Source: Calliopum simillimum
Taxonomy: Eukaryota; Arthropoda; Insecta; Diptera; Lauxaniidae
Direction of reading: 5' to 3'
DNA: 64,000 bases
Assembly (NCBI GenBank): GCA_951812925.1
Contig: OX638369.1
Location: 49,471,061 to 49,535,060, forward strand
In this document: piece after piece, positions 11,939 through 22,500 of the stretch
How positions within the stretch are numbered: the stretch's first letter is position 1
Layout: each line of letters opens with the position of its first letter
Program-made: the position numbers and the translations under genes
The notes under the pieces: model-generated
What the model saw: only the letters and a program-made list of their open reading frames with translations
Databases searched by the model: none
Told to the model about the DNA's origin: nothing

Positions 11939-12766
11939 TGTTCGATTTATCGAACGTTAGCCGTTGGCTCATACCACAAGATTCCATACAAATACGACCA
12001 AACTTGGTTTGTGAACACTAGGGATGAGCAAAATTAGTCTTGGGGTTGCGTCTTGTTCTGGGTCGTGCTAGTTTTGCGAGACCAAGACCAAGACCAAGAT
12101 GCTGATATTTTTGCAAGACCAAGACCAAGACTGCTATGGTTTTGGTCTTGGTCTTGCTCACGATAATTGTCAAGACCAAGACTGCTTTTCAGTCTTGCTA
12201 ATTTATAGTTAAAAGTTGTTTCACGCCCGTTTTGATGATAAAATCATCTCCCGATTTGAATTTTGGCATCTTAAAAACCCAACTGCTTTGAAAACATATG
12301 GTTTTGAGTACTCAATATCTCTGAAAATTTTTTCAAGACCAAGACCAAGACTTAATGAACAAGATCAAGACCAAGACTCAATATCAAAACCAAGACCAAG
12401 ACTCAATGTGCAAGAACAAGACCATGGCCAAGACTGCTATGGTCTTGGTCTTGGTCTTGGTTTGCTCATCACTAGTGAACACCTTATAATCTGCCAGCCG
12501 GAAGTTGAAAATCGTCGATGCCAGTTCCCCTCCTCCGCCCCTATGTGTCGGTAGTTTTTACTACCCGCTACCATCACATAGCGGGGGGAGAGGAAAATTT
12601 TTGAAAGTTTTAGCATCACGAGGCTTATGGGCAGCACCCTTTTAACTGGCATCGATGATATGTACCTTCCGGCTGACGGACCAGAAGGTGTTCACCTACC
12701 ACGTTTGGTCGTATTTGTATGGGATCTAGTTTATGGGCTAATGGCCAATATTCGATTAATCGAACA
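11939..12766. mobile_element. Foldback element with about 120-bp arms, split by a hAT-type MITE
   Basis: The left arm (11939-12018 continued at 12483-12526) is complementary to the right arm (about 12647-12766). Landmarks are TGTTCGATTTATCGAAC / TTCGATTAATCGAACA, CATACAAATACGACCAAAC / GTTTGGTCGTATTTGTATG, CAGCCGGAAG / CTTCCGGCTG and CGATGCCAGTT / AACTGGCATCG. A second inner hairpin of C-rich and G-rich sequence sits at 12526-12595. The left arm is interrupted by the MITE at 12019-12474 and is continuous once that insert is removed. Confidence 0.8.
12019..12474. mobile_element. hAT-type MITE with AAGACC arrays, copy 1 (456 bp)
   Basis: Ends TAGGGATGAGCAAA and its complement TTTGCTCATCACTA are flanked by a perfect 8-bp duplication GTGAACAC (12011-12018, 12475-12482). 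Eight-base duplications and TAG-type ends fit the hAT superfamily. Both halves are packed with CAAGACCAAGAC / GTCTTGGTCTTG hexamer strings in opposite orientation, so the element can fold on itself. The central 150 bp (about 12215-12345) is unique and shared with copy 3. No transposase. Confidence 0.92.
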
Positions 12767-13099
12767 TTAACTTTAACTCATATCTTAGCCTATCAGTTAT
12801 CAACAGAGGTTGATTTTTGAGTTGTAAATGATATTTTGAACCATTGGCTATAAAACCTCATCATTTATTTTTTAACTGTCATTATTTTATATTTTAAATA
12901 ATTTTTTAAAAAAAGGTCTATTGACATCATCCTCAAACTACTGGAGAGGGGTGAGGAAGGGGTCAATAGTATTTTTGAACAGCCAAAAGATCGAAATAAT
13001 ATAAGGCACTAACTACTTTCCTGGTATCATTTTCTTTCACAGCTTAAAAATTTATTAAATATGATTAATCGAACAGCGGCCGAAAATGGGTTAACCGAC

Positions 13100-14495
13100 T
13101 CCTTCTAAGACAATTATAATTTTGTAAAAATTTTGTTTTTTTCATATATTTTAGGAATTTTTAACACTTTTCGACTATTTTCAATTTTCAGGCCTTATCA
13201 CAACTATTCATTTCATTCTACTTTCTCAAATTATTAAAATTTTTCATTTTTAAAATAATGTTTTCAATATTTTTCAACATTTTGAATACTTTTAGACGTG
13301 TTCTAGATTTATCGACTTTCCAAAATTTTTCGACCTTACCACCAATTTTCTACTTTCCTTAAAATATTAAACTTTTCTTAAGTTTTTCAATATTTTTTTA
13401 ACTTTTTATTTTTCAATTTATGTAATACTTTTTAACTTTGTCCAAATTTTTGCTTTTTTCATATGCTTTTTTAATATTTTTCGATGTTTTTTAGATTCCT
13501 TGACGTTTTCAAGTTTTTCGATCGTTAAACAGTTCAATAATTTTTTCGCTTTTTCGATAATTTTAACATTTTGCGACCTTATAGCCATTTTTCATTTGAA
13601 TTATCTTTATCAAAATTTTTCGACATTTGCAAAGTTTCCAAGAATTTCGATGTTTTTTTTACGTTTCTAAGAGTTTTCAAAGTTTTCGATGTTTAACTAT
13701 TTTCGATTTTTTCAACGAGAATACTGTCAAGTACATTCCAAAATTCTCATTTACTCAACTGTCGAGTTTTTCATGTTTCACACGACTTTAAGGGTTCTTA
13801 CCCCTTACCCCTTCTTACCTATTTGCTTTCTTCCCAGTGTCGGAAAAATACTTTATTTAAGTTATGTCATTATTGAATTTACAACTTCTTTATGCATTCC
13901 TGGATATGTACCTTCATTTGGAAAAAATTAACTTAACCGGAACTTGAATCCAGCATCAACAGATATTGTCGAAATTTCATGAGGTGCAAAATGATTTTAT
14001 TACGTCATTATCATCTACCTCAGCTGGAAAGTGCACGAAATACAAATAAAGTGAAAGTACATAGTTCAATATAGTAGTAATAGCAGTAGTAAAAATAGTA
14101 GTAGATACGTTAGATGCTTGCATGTACATTTCACTTGGAGATCATAGCAGGAATACGAAGAACGTAGTAAGTTCGATGGTGACCTATAGCAAACGCCATG
14201 CTATGGAATGGCATGCTTGTGAAGCTGTGTTTATGTATGTATGTATGTGTTTTCTTACAGACCAATGTAGTATATCTCCCAGGCAGGCCATTTCTCTGTT
14301 TGCTTTTCGCATAAACTCCAACGACTACAACGATGGCAATGACGACGAGATGACGATTCTGCCAGCCACCATGCGGAATTTAATTATGTGATATCTGCAC
14401 TATTGGCGACGAGCCTTTGAATGTCCTCCTAATAAAATCCTGCCAACACATTTTGTCACACTGTCGGCCACATCACCAGCAGTAACATTAATACA
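13100..14495. other. T-rich degenerate repeat tract and unassigned sequence
   Basis: From 13140 to about 13790 the + strand is a loose repetition of TTTTCGA-, TTTTCAA- and TTTTTCAT-type words (TTTTTCGACATTTGC, TTTTTCGATCG, TTTTCGACTATTTTC), with a GACCTTA motif recurring at about 13192, 13332 and 13576. It looks like an old diverged tandem array. 14070-14110 has AGT repeats. No gene supported. Confidence 0.5.
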
Positions 14496-14496
14496 T

Positions 14497-14663
14497 TAGG
14501 GTGGTTGATATTTTTGAAATTCAGTGGAAGTAACAAATATCGAAGCTTGAAAGAACCAACAAATTTTTGCTATTGAACATTTTTACGAAGATTTTAAAAT
14601 AACTGAACTCTTTTCAAATTTTCACAGCCTTAAACTTTGCATTAGAGTGTGTGCCACCCTAAA
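14497..14663. mobile_element. Possible MITE with TTAGGGTGG ends
   Basis: TTAGGGTGGTTG at the left and GTGCCACCCTAAA at the right give a short terminal inverted repeat around about 167 bp of non-coding sequence. No target duplication is clear. The ends resemble, but are not the same as, the ACAGGGTGG family at 61 kb. Confidence 0.4.
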
Positions 14664-14664
14664 A

Positions 14665-15770
14665 ATCATATTGGTATCGCAAGTATCATCATTTAATTTC
14701 ATTTCTCATCGCTTTTTATCATGTCAAAATATACAAAGTAGAAGGGACAGATAGATATTCCTTTAATGCCCGCCCGTAGTACAAGCAAGAGAGGATGCAC
14801 ATACGAATCGTGATGGGTTCATTCGGTTCGTTTTAATTTTCATTTCCAATCAACCTGATTGCTTTTGCCTTGAGAGAAGCGTTGGTTGTGAAAATGTTTG
14901 CTTGTTTGATGTTTCATTTTCATCCTCTAAGTACACACATATATTGCATACAATTATTGGGCGCAGATTTGCCTTGGCCTCTTTGCAACAAGACTGCAAT
15001 TTAGCAATTATTTTATAATTATTTAATATGTAGAATATCTATGCTTATTAGATATCCTTTAGATTCATATGTGTGGGTATGATATTTTGTGTTGTATGCT
15101 CTTTTGTGAAATGAACATTGGCCATCAATAATGTTATTTTCAAAATTACATTTTCATATTCGATATTGGTCGATGTTGATGATGATGATAGTGCCTTGGA
15201 GGCTTTTAAATAATTTAACGCCATTTCGTATATCTCAAAAATGTTTACATTTGAAAATGATGTTATTATCTATGATTTTGCTGAGCTGACCATTTTGTGA
15301 GTGGAAATGCTACAAATAGTTAGTTAAACCCACTGGAGAATGTAGCGTATATGAACAGTAAACTTTAAGCCATATGAAATTTCTAAGCTTGCTGTATTTT
15401 TCCATTTGCAACAAAGCAAAGCCAAAATTTTGCATTTAGGTTTGCTTTATTGTTTGGGTAAACCTGAAATAATGGAGCAGTTACTTCTTCGATTAATTAT
15501 AGAGAAATTTTCATTGGTATTCTCTGTTTTACATTTGGGCTCCTTTAAGGTTTTTGACTTCTCTACAGAACTGAAAGCGTCATTTCTAAGAGGGCAAGGA
15601 TAACCAAGAAATCTGCTATACTTTGAGAAAAGATGCCTACTTATTTGCAATTTTATATAGAATCTACAGAGCTTTGCCTTTACTATGGTGATAGTCAGTC
15701 TATTTGATTACTTTACCTTACGTTGCCACCCGAACCTAGCCTTCCCCAATTTTGGATATAGAGAGTGTAT
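14665..15770. other. Unassigned AT-rich sequence
   Basis: No coding signal, RNA gene or repeat recognised. Contains GAT repeats at about 15174-15192. Confidence 0.6.
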
Positions 15771-15920
15771 CGAAAAAAAACTTATACACACTGTTTCAGC
15801 CATAACTTATTCTGTGCCCAACGAATAATTTTTTTTTTTTTGAAACACGTTAGCTTTTAAAAACATACAAGATATTATATTTATTCAAATTATTCATTTT
15901 CAATTGCAATTTCTTTCAAA

Positions 15921-17327
15921 ATGGACAGCGAAATAAAAGTACGTGAAAAAATAATTAAAACTTTTCAAAAAAATCCATTGTGGACTTTAAAAAAAATAGC
16001 AACAGATCTCAAGGTTCATGTTCACACTGTTTCAAAAGCCATTAAATAGTATGAAGAAGACTTAAACATTGCACGAAAACCTGAATCAGGAAGAAAAAAA
16101 CGTCCAACAAATATTGGTAAGGCAAAAGTTGTCGAACAACTCTTTCGAAGAGCTCCAAACACTTCTGTCAGAAAAGCAGCTCGTGTAAGTAGTTAAATGC
16201 TCTGATTCTTTTGTGTGCAGAACCAAAGCCAATGCTGGGCTAAAGTCGTATAAAGTTCAGAAAGTTCCACATCGCAACGCGGCAAAACATTCAGAAGCAA
16301 AAAAAAGAGCTAAAAAATGTAGGTCTAATTTTATAAAAAAAATTACGTGCTGTGTGGCTTTTCACAACTTCCGGGTCAAGATTTTTATGTGGCTGATGGA
16401 CGAGGTAATATTAAGCAACAATACCGAACAAAAAAGCAAACAAAATTCCGTCAGAAGTTTCTTGTGTGGCAAGCTATTTGCAGTTGTTTCTAGTGATGAG
16501 CAAACTAAGACCAAGACCAAGACTGCTATGGTCTTGGTCTTGTTCTTGCACATTGAGTCTTGGTCTTGCTTTTGATATTGAGTCTTGGCCTTGGTCTTGA
16601 AAAAATTTCGAAAGATTGTTGAGCATTCAAAATTTCCAAATGTTATTTTTACAAAGGAGTTGGGCTTTTAAGATACCAAATTTCGAATTGAGATATGATT
16701 TTATGCTTGAAAGGGGCGTGACACACCTATTCACTATAAATTTGCAAGACTAAAAAGAAGTCTTGGTCTTGATGATCTTTGTGAGCATGATCAAAACCAA
16801 GACTGCTATAGTTTTGGTTTTGGTCTTGCAATGATATCAGCGTCTTTGTCTTGTTCTTGCAAAATTACCAAGACCAAGAATCATGACCAAGACTAATTTT
16901 GCTCGTCACTAGTTGTGGCAAAAGAAGCCAAGCATTTGTGCCATCAGGAACGATAAATACAGAAATGTATATAAAGGAGTATCTTCAGGCCTTTGCCTTT
17001 CCTAAAACAGCACAGAGTGCCTACATATTTCTGGTCCGATTCAACATCAGGCCACTATGAAAAAAGATCCTTGAGTGGTATGCAAATAATGTCAATTTTA
17101 TACAACGGGAGACAAACCCACCCGACTGTCCAGAACTCCGGCCTGTGGAGAGATATTGAGCGCACGTGAAAATGGAATTGAAGAACACAGGATAGTTATC
17201 CGAGGACATGTCTGACTTTAAGCGTAAGTGGACCGGCTCCTCCAAAAAGGTAACGGAAACAACCATAAAATCATTAATGACAGGATTCCCGGAAAAGGTG
17301 GATAGATTAATAAATTCCGATAAATAA
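15921..17327 (+). pseudogene. Tc1/mariner transposase, probable DD37E (ITmD37E-like) family, broken
   Basis: The frame starts MDSEIKVREKIIKTFQKNPL, followed by a helix-turn-helix (LKKIATDLKVHVHTVSKAI) and a GRKKRPTN basic link. The catalytic core is recognisable in pieces: GQDFYVADGRGNIKQQYRTK, FRQKFLVWQAICSC, then after the inserted MITE GKRSQAFVPSGTINTEMYIK, FWSDSTSGHYEK (second Asp), and NPPDCPELRPVERY (catalytic Glu), ending VDRLINSDK-stop. In the decayed reading the second Asp and the Glu are separated by about 36 residues, which points to DD37E rather than DD34D/E. The first-Asp segment before GQDFYV is lost to frameshifts. Several stops and frameshifts plus the MITE make it dead. Family assignment is by motif and spacing only. 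Confidence 0.85.
16491..16911. mobile_element. hAT-type MITE with AAGACC arrays, copy 2 (421 bp), inside the transposase
   Basis: Same ends as copies 1 and 3 (TAGTGATGAGCAAA; TTTTGCTCGTCACTA). The flanking 8-mers are GTTGTTTC (16483-16490) and GTTGTGGC (16912-16919). The right one matches the transposase frame (Cys-Gly codons), so the left copy has mutated. Excising the MITE and one 8-mer rejoins the transposase in frame. Orientation of the internal hexamer strings is opposite to that in copy 3. Confidence 0.92.
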
Positions 17328-17451
17328 AAAATATTTTAATGTTTAATGAATTTCTATAAAATATTAATAAATTCACATATTTTTAAGAATTTTTTAAATG
17401 TAACGGTTTAAGTTTTATTTAACTTTAAGCGTGTATAAGTGTTTTACGACA

Positions 17452-18700
17452 AACTCTTCAAGCCAGAGCTGTCATGATGTTACCCAAAAGTTCGAATTCA
17501 ATAGTCAATTCAAAATAATTCAATGGTACATTTTTAGTATAGTTAATTTTAAAGTCTTTTATCGTTTCGGGTCCAGTAGTTTTAGAGTGGTGGCCCAAAA
17601 GGGCGATTTATTTTGAGATGTGAGAATACTTAACCTATTGATTTACTCATTCAGAACGATGCCTCTCTCATTTCAGAGTAAAGCTTTACTCAGTTTCGGC
17701 AAGAAGTTTTTAGACAGATTTGAGTTCCTGATTTTTATACAGTTTGCGTTAAAGTTTCATCGAAAATGTTTATCCAATAATTTTTTCACATTCACAAGTA
17801 CCTGATGGGTTCTTAAAATACATTTGTCTAGAGACGTTAACTGGAAGCTGTGGACTACTTGAGTTGTAGGTACTTACAGCGCATATGCTTAAAAATTTTA
17901 GACAAGTTGCCCTGAAACTGCTAATCCATCTCCACCCTTTTTAGTATGAAATTTACATTCAAGTGGTCATCTTCAATTAAATTTTGTCATTATATCATTT
18001 TGAAAAGTAGTGTTAACCCTGGATGGTTATGCATATTTTTATGCATTATAGATAATGTTCGTCGATTTGACTAACGAGACTTGTTTCCCACTGATTCATT
18101 TAAAACAATAAAAAGATGCTTTAAATTAAAAAGATGATGATGAAGGGTTAATTCACCTCAGCTTATAGAGAATATATAGATTAGTTTACTTGCACTGATA
18201 ATAGCAGTATGCAATTCAAGAAAGAAGCTAACGATATTGAAATGAAAAAATAATAAAAAAGTTGAGATGTGGCACTTTAAGGACATTTTCCTTGCAAAAC
18301 CACTTTTGTATAGATTTTCTTTCATATCAAATACACTCATATTTGCCAGTTAAGGTATTCAAACAATAAAAATCAAATCTTATAACACTTTTTAAACAAA
18401 AATGATGTCTATCTTTCCTACATACATATGTACTTACTTATGTAGGAATTTCATTTAAAACCTTAAAGTATGAAATAACCGAAAACACAAGGATATACTT
18501 TTTTTTTAGCTTGTCACAAAGTATTAATACAAACAATGAATTACCTGCCGTACTTCAAGTGAAAGTACATAATTCCTACGTTTCACGCACATTTTTACAC
18601 GCACATGCACTCACACACACATCCATTTCCGTTTCCGTTGTACGACAGTATTGTTTTTTATATATCTTCCCTGGTGATCCTTAAATCAATACAAACTAGT
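17452..18700. other. Unassigned AT-rich sequence
   Basis: Nothing recognised beyond AT-rich low complexity. Confidence 0.6.
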
Positions 18701-18709
18701 AAGGGTGTT

Positions 18710-18925
18710 ACTGTTGGCCTGGCCAAAAATTAAATACCCTACACTGTAGTATTTCGAAAAATTTTACTGTACGGGAAGAGCCACGGCCTATTGACCGAAT
18801 TCAACTAGTGACGCTGATCAAGGATATATATATAAACTTTTTCGTACCTGCCACACTTCCTTCTCTGCGTGACGAACAGAAGGAAAAACTGAATATCCAT
18901 ACCCTGGGTGTAGGGTATAACAATG
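18710..18925 (-). mobile_element. mini-me-like element, minus strand
   Basis: On the minus strand this reads TATACCCTACACCCAGGGTA, then CGTCACGCAGAGAAGGAAGT, a TATATATATA tract and CCTTGATCAGCGTCACTAG, in the same order as the plus-strand copy at 38985-39120. A (TA)n tract beside a conserved GATCAGCGTCA-type core is the hallmark of dipteran mini-me elements. The GTCY tract that should follow is mutated here. Confidence 0.75.
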
Positions 18926-19006
18926 ATATATACAGACGTAGACATATACAAGTATGTATGTATAATGAATGAAAAGTTTCCTTATTATTTGTATATTATA
19001 TACGTA

Positions 19007-19565
19007 CACGGCAAAAACTAAACCGCAAAAATGCATTGAAAATCCCAGTAATTTCTACTGATTTTTTCAGTAACTGTGCGCCCGTAAAGAAAACCCGTAC
19101 TTTTTACTGATTGTACACAGTAAATTTTTTTAAATGAATAAAAATAAAAAATCTCATCTTGACGAAGCGAGTATCGAACTTAAGACCTTTGTGTTTATAA
19201 GCGATGCTCTAACTACTGAGCTACTGTATCATTGTTTAATTTAATTTGTTTTATTGTTTAATTTAAATTATTTATCAATAACATTTTTTACAATCTCAAT
19301 CAGTAATAATTGAAGGGTATTCTAAGCAAATATTGCAGAGCTCAATGGTATTTTTTCATTCTTTTTACTTTTCTTTTAAAAATTTTTTACAGTTTGTCAC
19401 TATACTTTTTGAAGTCTAAACCGTATATTGTACTTTCGTACTATTACTTTTTCATGAGAATTCAGTAAAATAATTAAATTACTCGAACAACCCGTAATTT
19501 TTGATGAGATTATTATCACTTTGTGCTGTTTGGAAATCAATTTTTGCGGATTATTTTTTTGCGTG
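19007..19565. mobile_element. TA-flanked inverted-repeat element with tRNA-like core, copy 1 (559 bp)
   Basis: The ends CACGGCAAAAACTAAACCGC (19007) and the complement of CACGCAAAAAAATAATCCGC (ending 19565) form imperfect inverted repeats of about 28 bp, with a TA dinucleotide directly outside each end (19005-19006, 19566-19567). The body is AT-rich, has repeated CAGTAA/TTACTG words near both ends, and contains the tRNA-like segment at 19155-19230. A relative with the same plan lies at 45929-46733. TA duplication suggests mobilisation by a Tc1/mariner-group transposase. No coding sequence. Confidence 0.75.
19155..19230 (-). ncRNA. tRNA-like sequence inside the inverted-repeat element, copy 1
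   Basis: On the minus strand: TAGCTCAGTAGTTAGAGCAT (A-box and D-arm; GCTC pairs with GAGC), a CTTATAA anticodon-loop-like segment, and AAGTTCGATACTC (B box). The anticodon and acceptor stems do not pair well, so this is not a functional tRNA. It would most likely act, if at all, as an internal RNA polymerase III promoter. Confidence 0.65.
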
Positions 19566-19567
19566 TA

Positions 19568-22500
19568 TGTATGCAACTTATAAGGGGATGTAATCTCTGG
19601 ATATCGGAATGCCGGAATCCAGTTTTTAACACTGTTCCGAAAATTACGGGATTCGCAGTGTTGAATATATTGCGATTTTCTAGATCTATTTAATAATTAA
19701 TTTAAGAAAAAAATTCAATAACTTTAAAAATAACAAAAAATGGTAAAGAGCAAAGTATGTAATACTAATTTTTTACTTTTATACTATGTTTGTTATTGCA
19801 TTTAAAAGATCACTTTGATTTTGAATAATTTTTGAACATCTGAAATATTTTGGAGCCCCATCTAACGACTCTTCGAAGGATTAGTTTTATTTTGCACAAC
19901 GAGTTCGGAACCTTAAGTTTTCAATAATTGGTCAATTGGAAATGAGGGCAGAAAAAAACTGTTCAGCAGAAGCAACATCAATGTTCCTGTCGAAAAACAA
20001 ATGCACCCAAGCAACAATATGGCTTATTGATATGTTTTCAGATGTACAGTACTGAAAACTATGACATTGTGCTGAAAAAACCTTGAACTGAGCGACGTGT
20101 CATTACTGTCACTGTCATTACTGTTCTCCAAAATGAGAAAACCATATAAAACTGCTGCATGTACTAATTTCAATTTACGATATATCTGACGGAACAAAAT
20201 AGATATCTTATTAAGTGTTAGCAGATTCTGGCCAAAAATGCCAAAACTTTCAAACTAAAAAATTAACTCCTCTTGTAATATAGCCTCAAAAATACCGAAC
20301 AAATTGATTTTTTGCATTTTTGGATTATAATATCTCCAAATCCTGGCACAATAGATCGTTTCTGTGGAATAAGCATGAAAAACAATTTTCTGTTTGTTGA
20401 CCTTTGTTGGTTAGTGTTTTGTCATCACTGTCCCACACTGTCAATCCTGTCTCTTAAGTTTTCTATATTTGATTTAGGAAGAATTGCATTTTAAGGGAAG
20501 CTATCCATGTTCATTTCACTTATTCAAAACTCTGCTTTATTTCTATATTATTTTTATAATTTGACAGTTATTTTTAAAAAATTCTATAATCCCTTGAATC
20601 TATAATCCCGGGATCCACTAGAGTCCCGAACCAAGGCATCCCTAACGCAAAAAATTCTCTATACCAAGTAACTGTGTTTACAACAACATGCATGCATAAG
20701 CCACTTGTCATTGTTGTTGTTGTTATTACCAACAAACACAACGCTGAGATTTACGATATAACAATTCATGGAATGGCTGTATGGTTTCCTGTATTGTTGT
20801 GTGTATGTATGTGTGTTTTTCTTGTATTACTTATGCTTTCCTGTGCTTATTTTCCTTACGCTTTCTTACGATTACTTACTTATGCCTTGATGAGTTTCTT
20901 ATGTTTCACTTGTTGTGTTACGTATCATCCTCATCTTCATACGAGTGTATCCTAGCTTCCTAGTACTTTCAGCTGCTGCTACTGCTGTTTTGCTGCCTTA
21001 ACGATATCATTTCAATCAATTGTTTAAGGCGAGACATTTTTTCATACCTCAATGATATAAGATAAGTTGAGGCAAAATATTAAATGAAGTCGTCGTCTTC
21101 TCCTCAGAAGGTGTAAGTTAGGTACTTTAAGTTTATATTTTTATGTGAACATAAACATTTAAGTGTTAGATAAATGAATTTTAAATTCAATTTGGATTCA
21201 TTTTGATTTCTTGAACATTGTGACAAATATGACAGCAACATTTTGGCATACTGTTTGAAAAATGTTTATTTTTATTATTATTCACCATTAAGATTTTTTT
21301 TCTTTTTTTTTGGTGGCGAGGAGCTGCTTTATATGTAGTAAATCAATAAACTTAAAAACTGTTGAATAAACTTCTTTATTTAATTCAGTTCAACTCATTA
21401 AAGTCCATTAGTTCTAGAAAGTTATTTAGCGCAATATTAAGAATTTCATAATTTAATTTGAAATTAATTACATTTGTTGGAAGTATTTTATTATTTAGCA
21501 TATAAGGTGTTAAGCATAAATAGTTCGTTTAACATTTGCAAATAAATTTTTGGCTATGAAATATATAAATCAAATTAGCATTCAGAAAATCCTGAAAGTT
21601 ACTGATGTTAGCCTTATTCGGGTCAAATAAGACCTAGGTAGTACATTGCTAATATAGTGGTTCAAAATCTTAGAAAGCGGGCCAAAAGTCGAAAAAAAGT
21701 GTTTTTTTTTAAATAAATTTTAACAGATTGTATTGCCTTACTTATATCCATAGATCTCAAAGGTAAAAAAGAAAGACCCAGGTATTCATACATAGTCTAT
21801 TGATAAGATCGTAAAAAAACAAGCTAAAAGGAAGTAAGTCGTTCACGAGTTTTTATTACAGAAACCAGTCAATTGGTCATTAAAGATGAAAAACCGCGGA
21901 GTGCTATTAAATTAAGGTAAGTGTGCCGAACTACGGCATTCTGAAACGATTTCAAGTCTTAAAACTCAATTTTTTCATCGAATATATGATCTTTCTGAGG
22001 TCGATTAGTGCTAAATTTGAGCAATATAGCCCCTATATTATGATATTTCTGCATTTGTTCCTAATTCCGGGCTAAAATTTTGAGTTGAACCTAGCTCTGT
22101 AATAACGTACACCTAACTCCGTGTAAACTTACAATTTGATTTATTTTCAAGTCTCTTCATTTTATTTATTTGAATATTTAATTATCTTCACTTCTGTGAG
22201 CACTATGTTTTTCTTTTCTTTAAGAAACATAAGTAAGTAAACATTTCAAATTAAGGAGTCAACTACATGAAAATAGTCACGTAATTAGGTTCACTTGCAC
22301 AAATTTATGTACGTTATTCGGGCAGTAAAAAATTCATAGCATCTCTGAAATTTGTTGGGGAATTGTTTAAATCAACACATTTATTTTAACTAGCTACCAT
22401 TGAATTTTTGCTGTGATTCTCGTCTAATCTATGCAAAAAATGAATAAAGCATGCTTGGTCGAGTTCTTGGTTTGTACGTGAATTCGACTGAAGATCCCAT

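Larger units (their letters stand above)
11829..13096. mobile_element. Outer inverted-repeat element enclosing a foldback
   Basis: GGTTTAACTCATTTTCGGCC at 11829-11848 and its near complement (GGCCGAAAATGGGTTAACC, 13078-13096) form an outer inverted repeat of about 20 bp around the inner foldback at 11939-12766. Both ends and the inner arms carry a TCGATTAATCGAAC-like motif. It could be one element with terminal plus long subterminal repeats or two nested elements. Confidence 0.5.
15771..17450 (+). mobile_element. DD37E-type Tc1/mariner transposon, inactive, carrying a nested MITE
   Basis: Terminal inverted repeats (CGAAAAAAAACTTATACACA at 15771; complement of CGTAAAACACTTATACACG ending about 17450) enclose a decayed transposase. 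Without the 421-bp MITE and one 8-bp target copy the element is about 1.25 kb, normal for the IS630-Tc1-mariner group. Exact ends and the TA duplication are not certain. Confidence 0.85.

Noticed and set aside
19155..19230. Functional tRNA gene
   Set aside because: A and B boxes are good, but the anticodon and acceptor stems do not pair, and it lies inside a transposable element.
19583..20645. Possible hAT-like element with GGGATG ends
   Set aside because: The ends share only about seven bases, with no matching 8-bp flanks and no transposase remnant.
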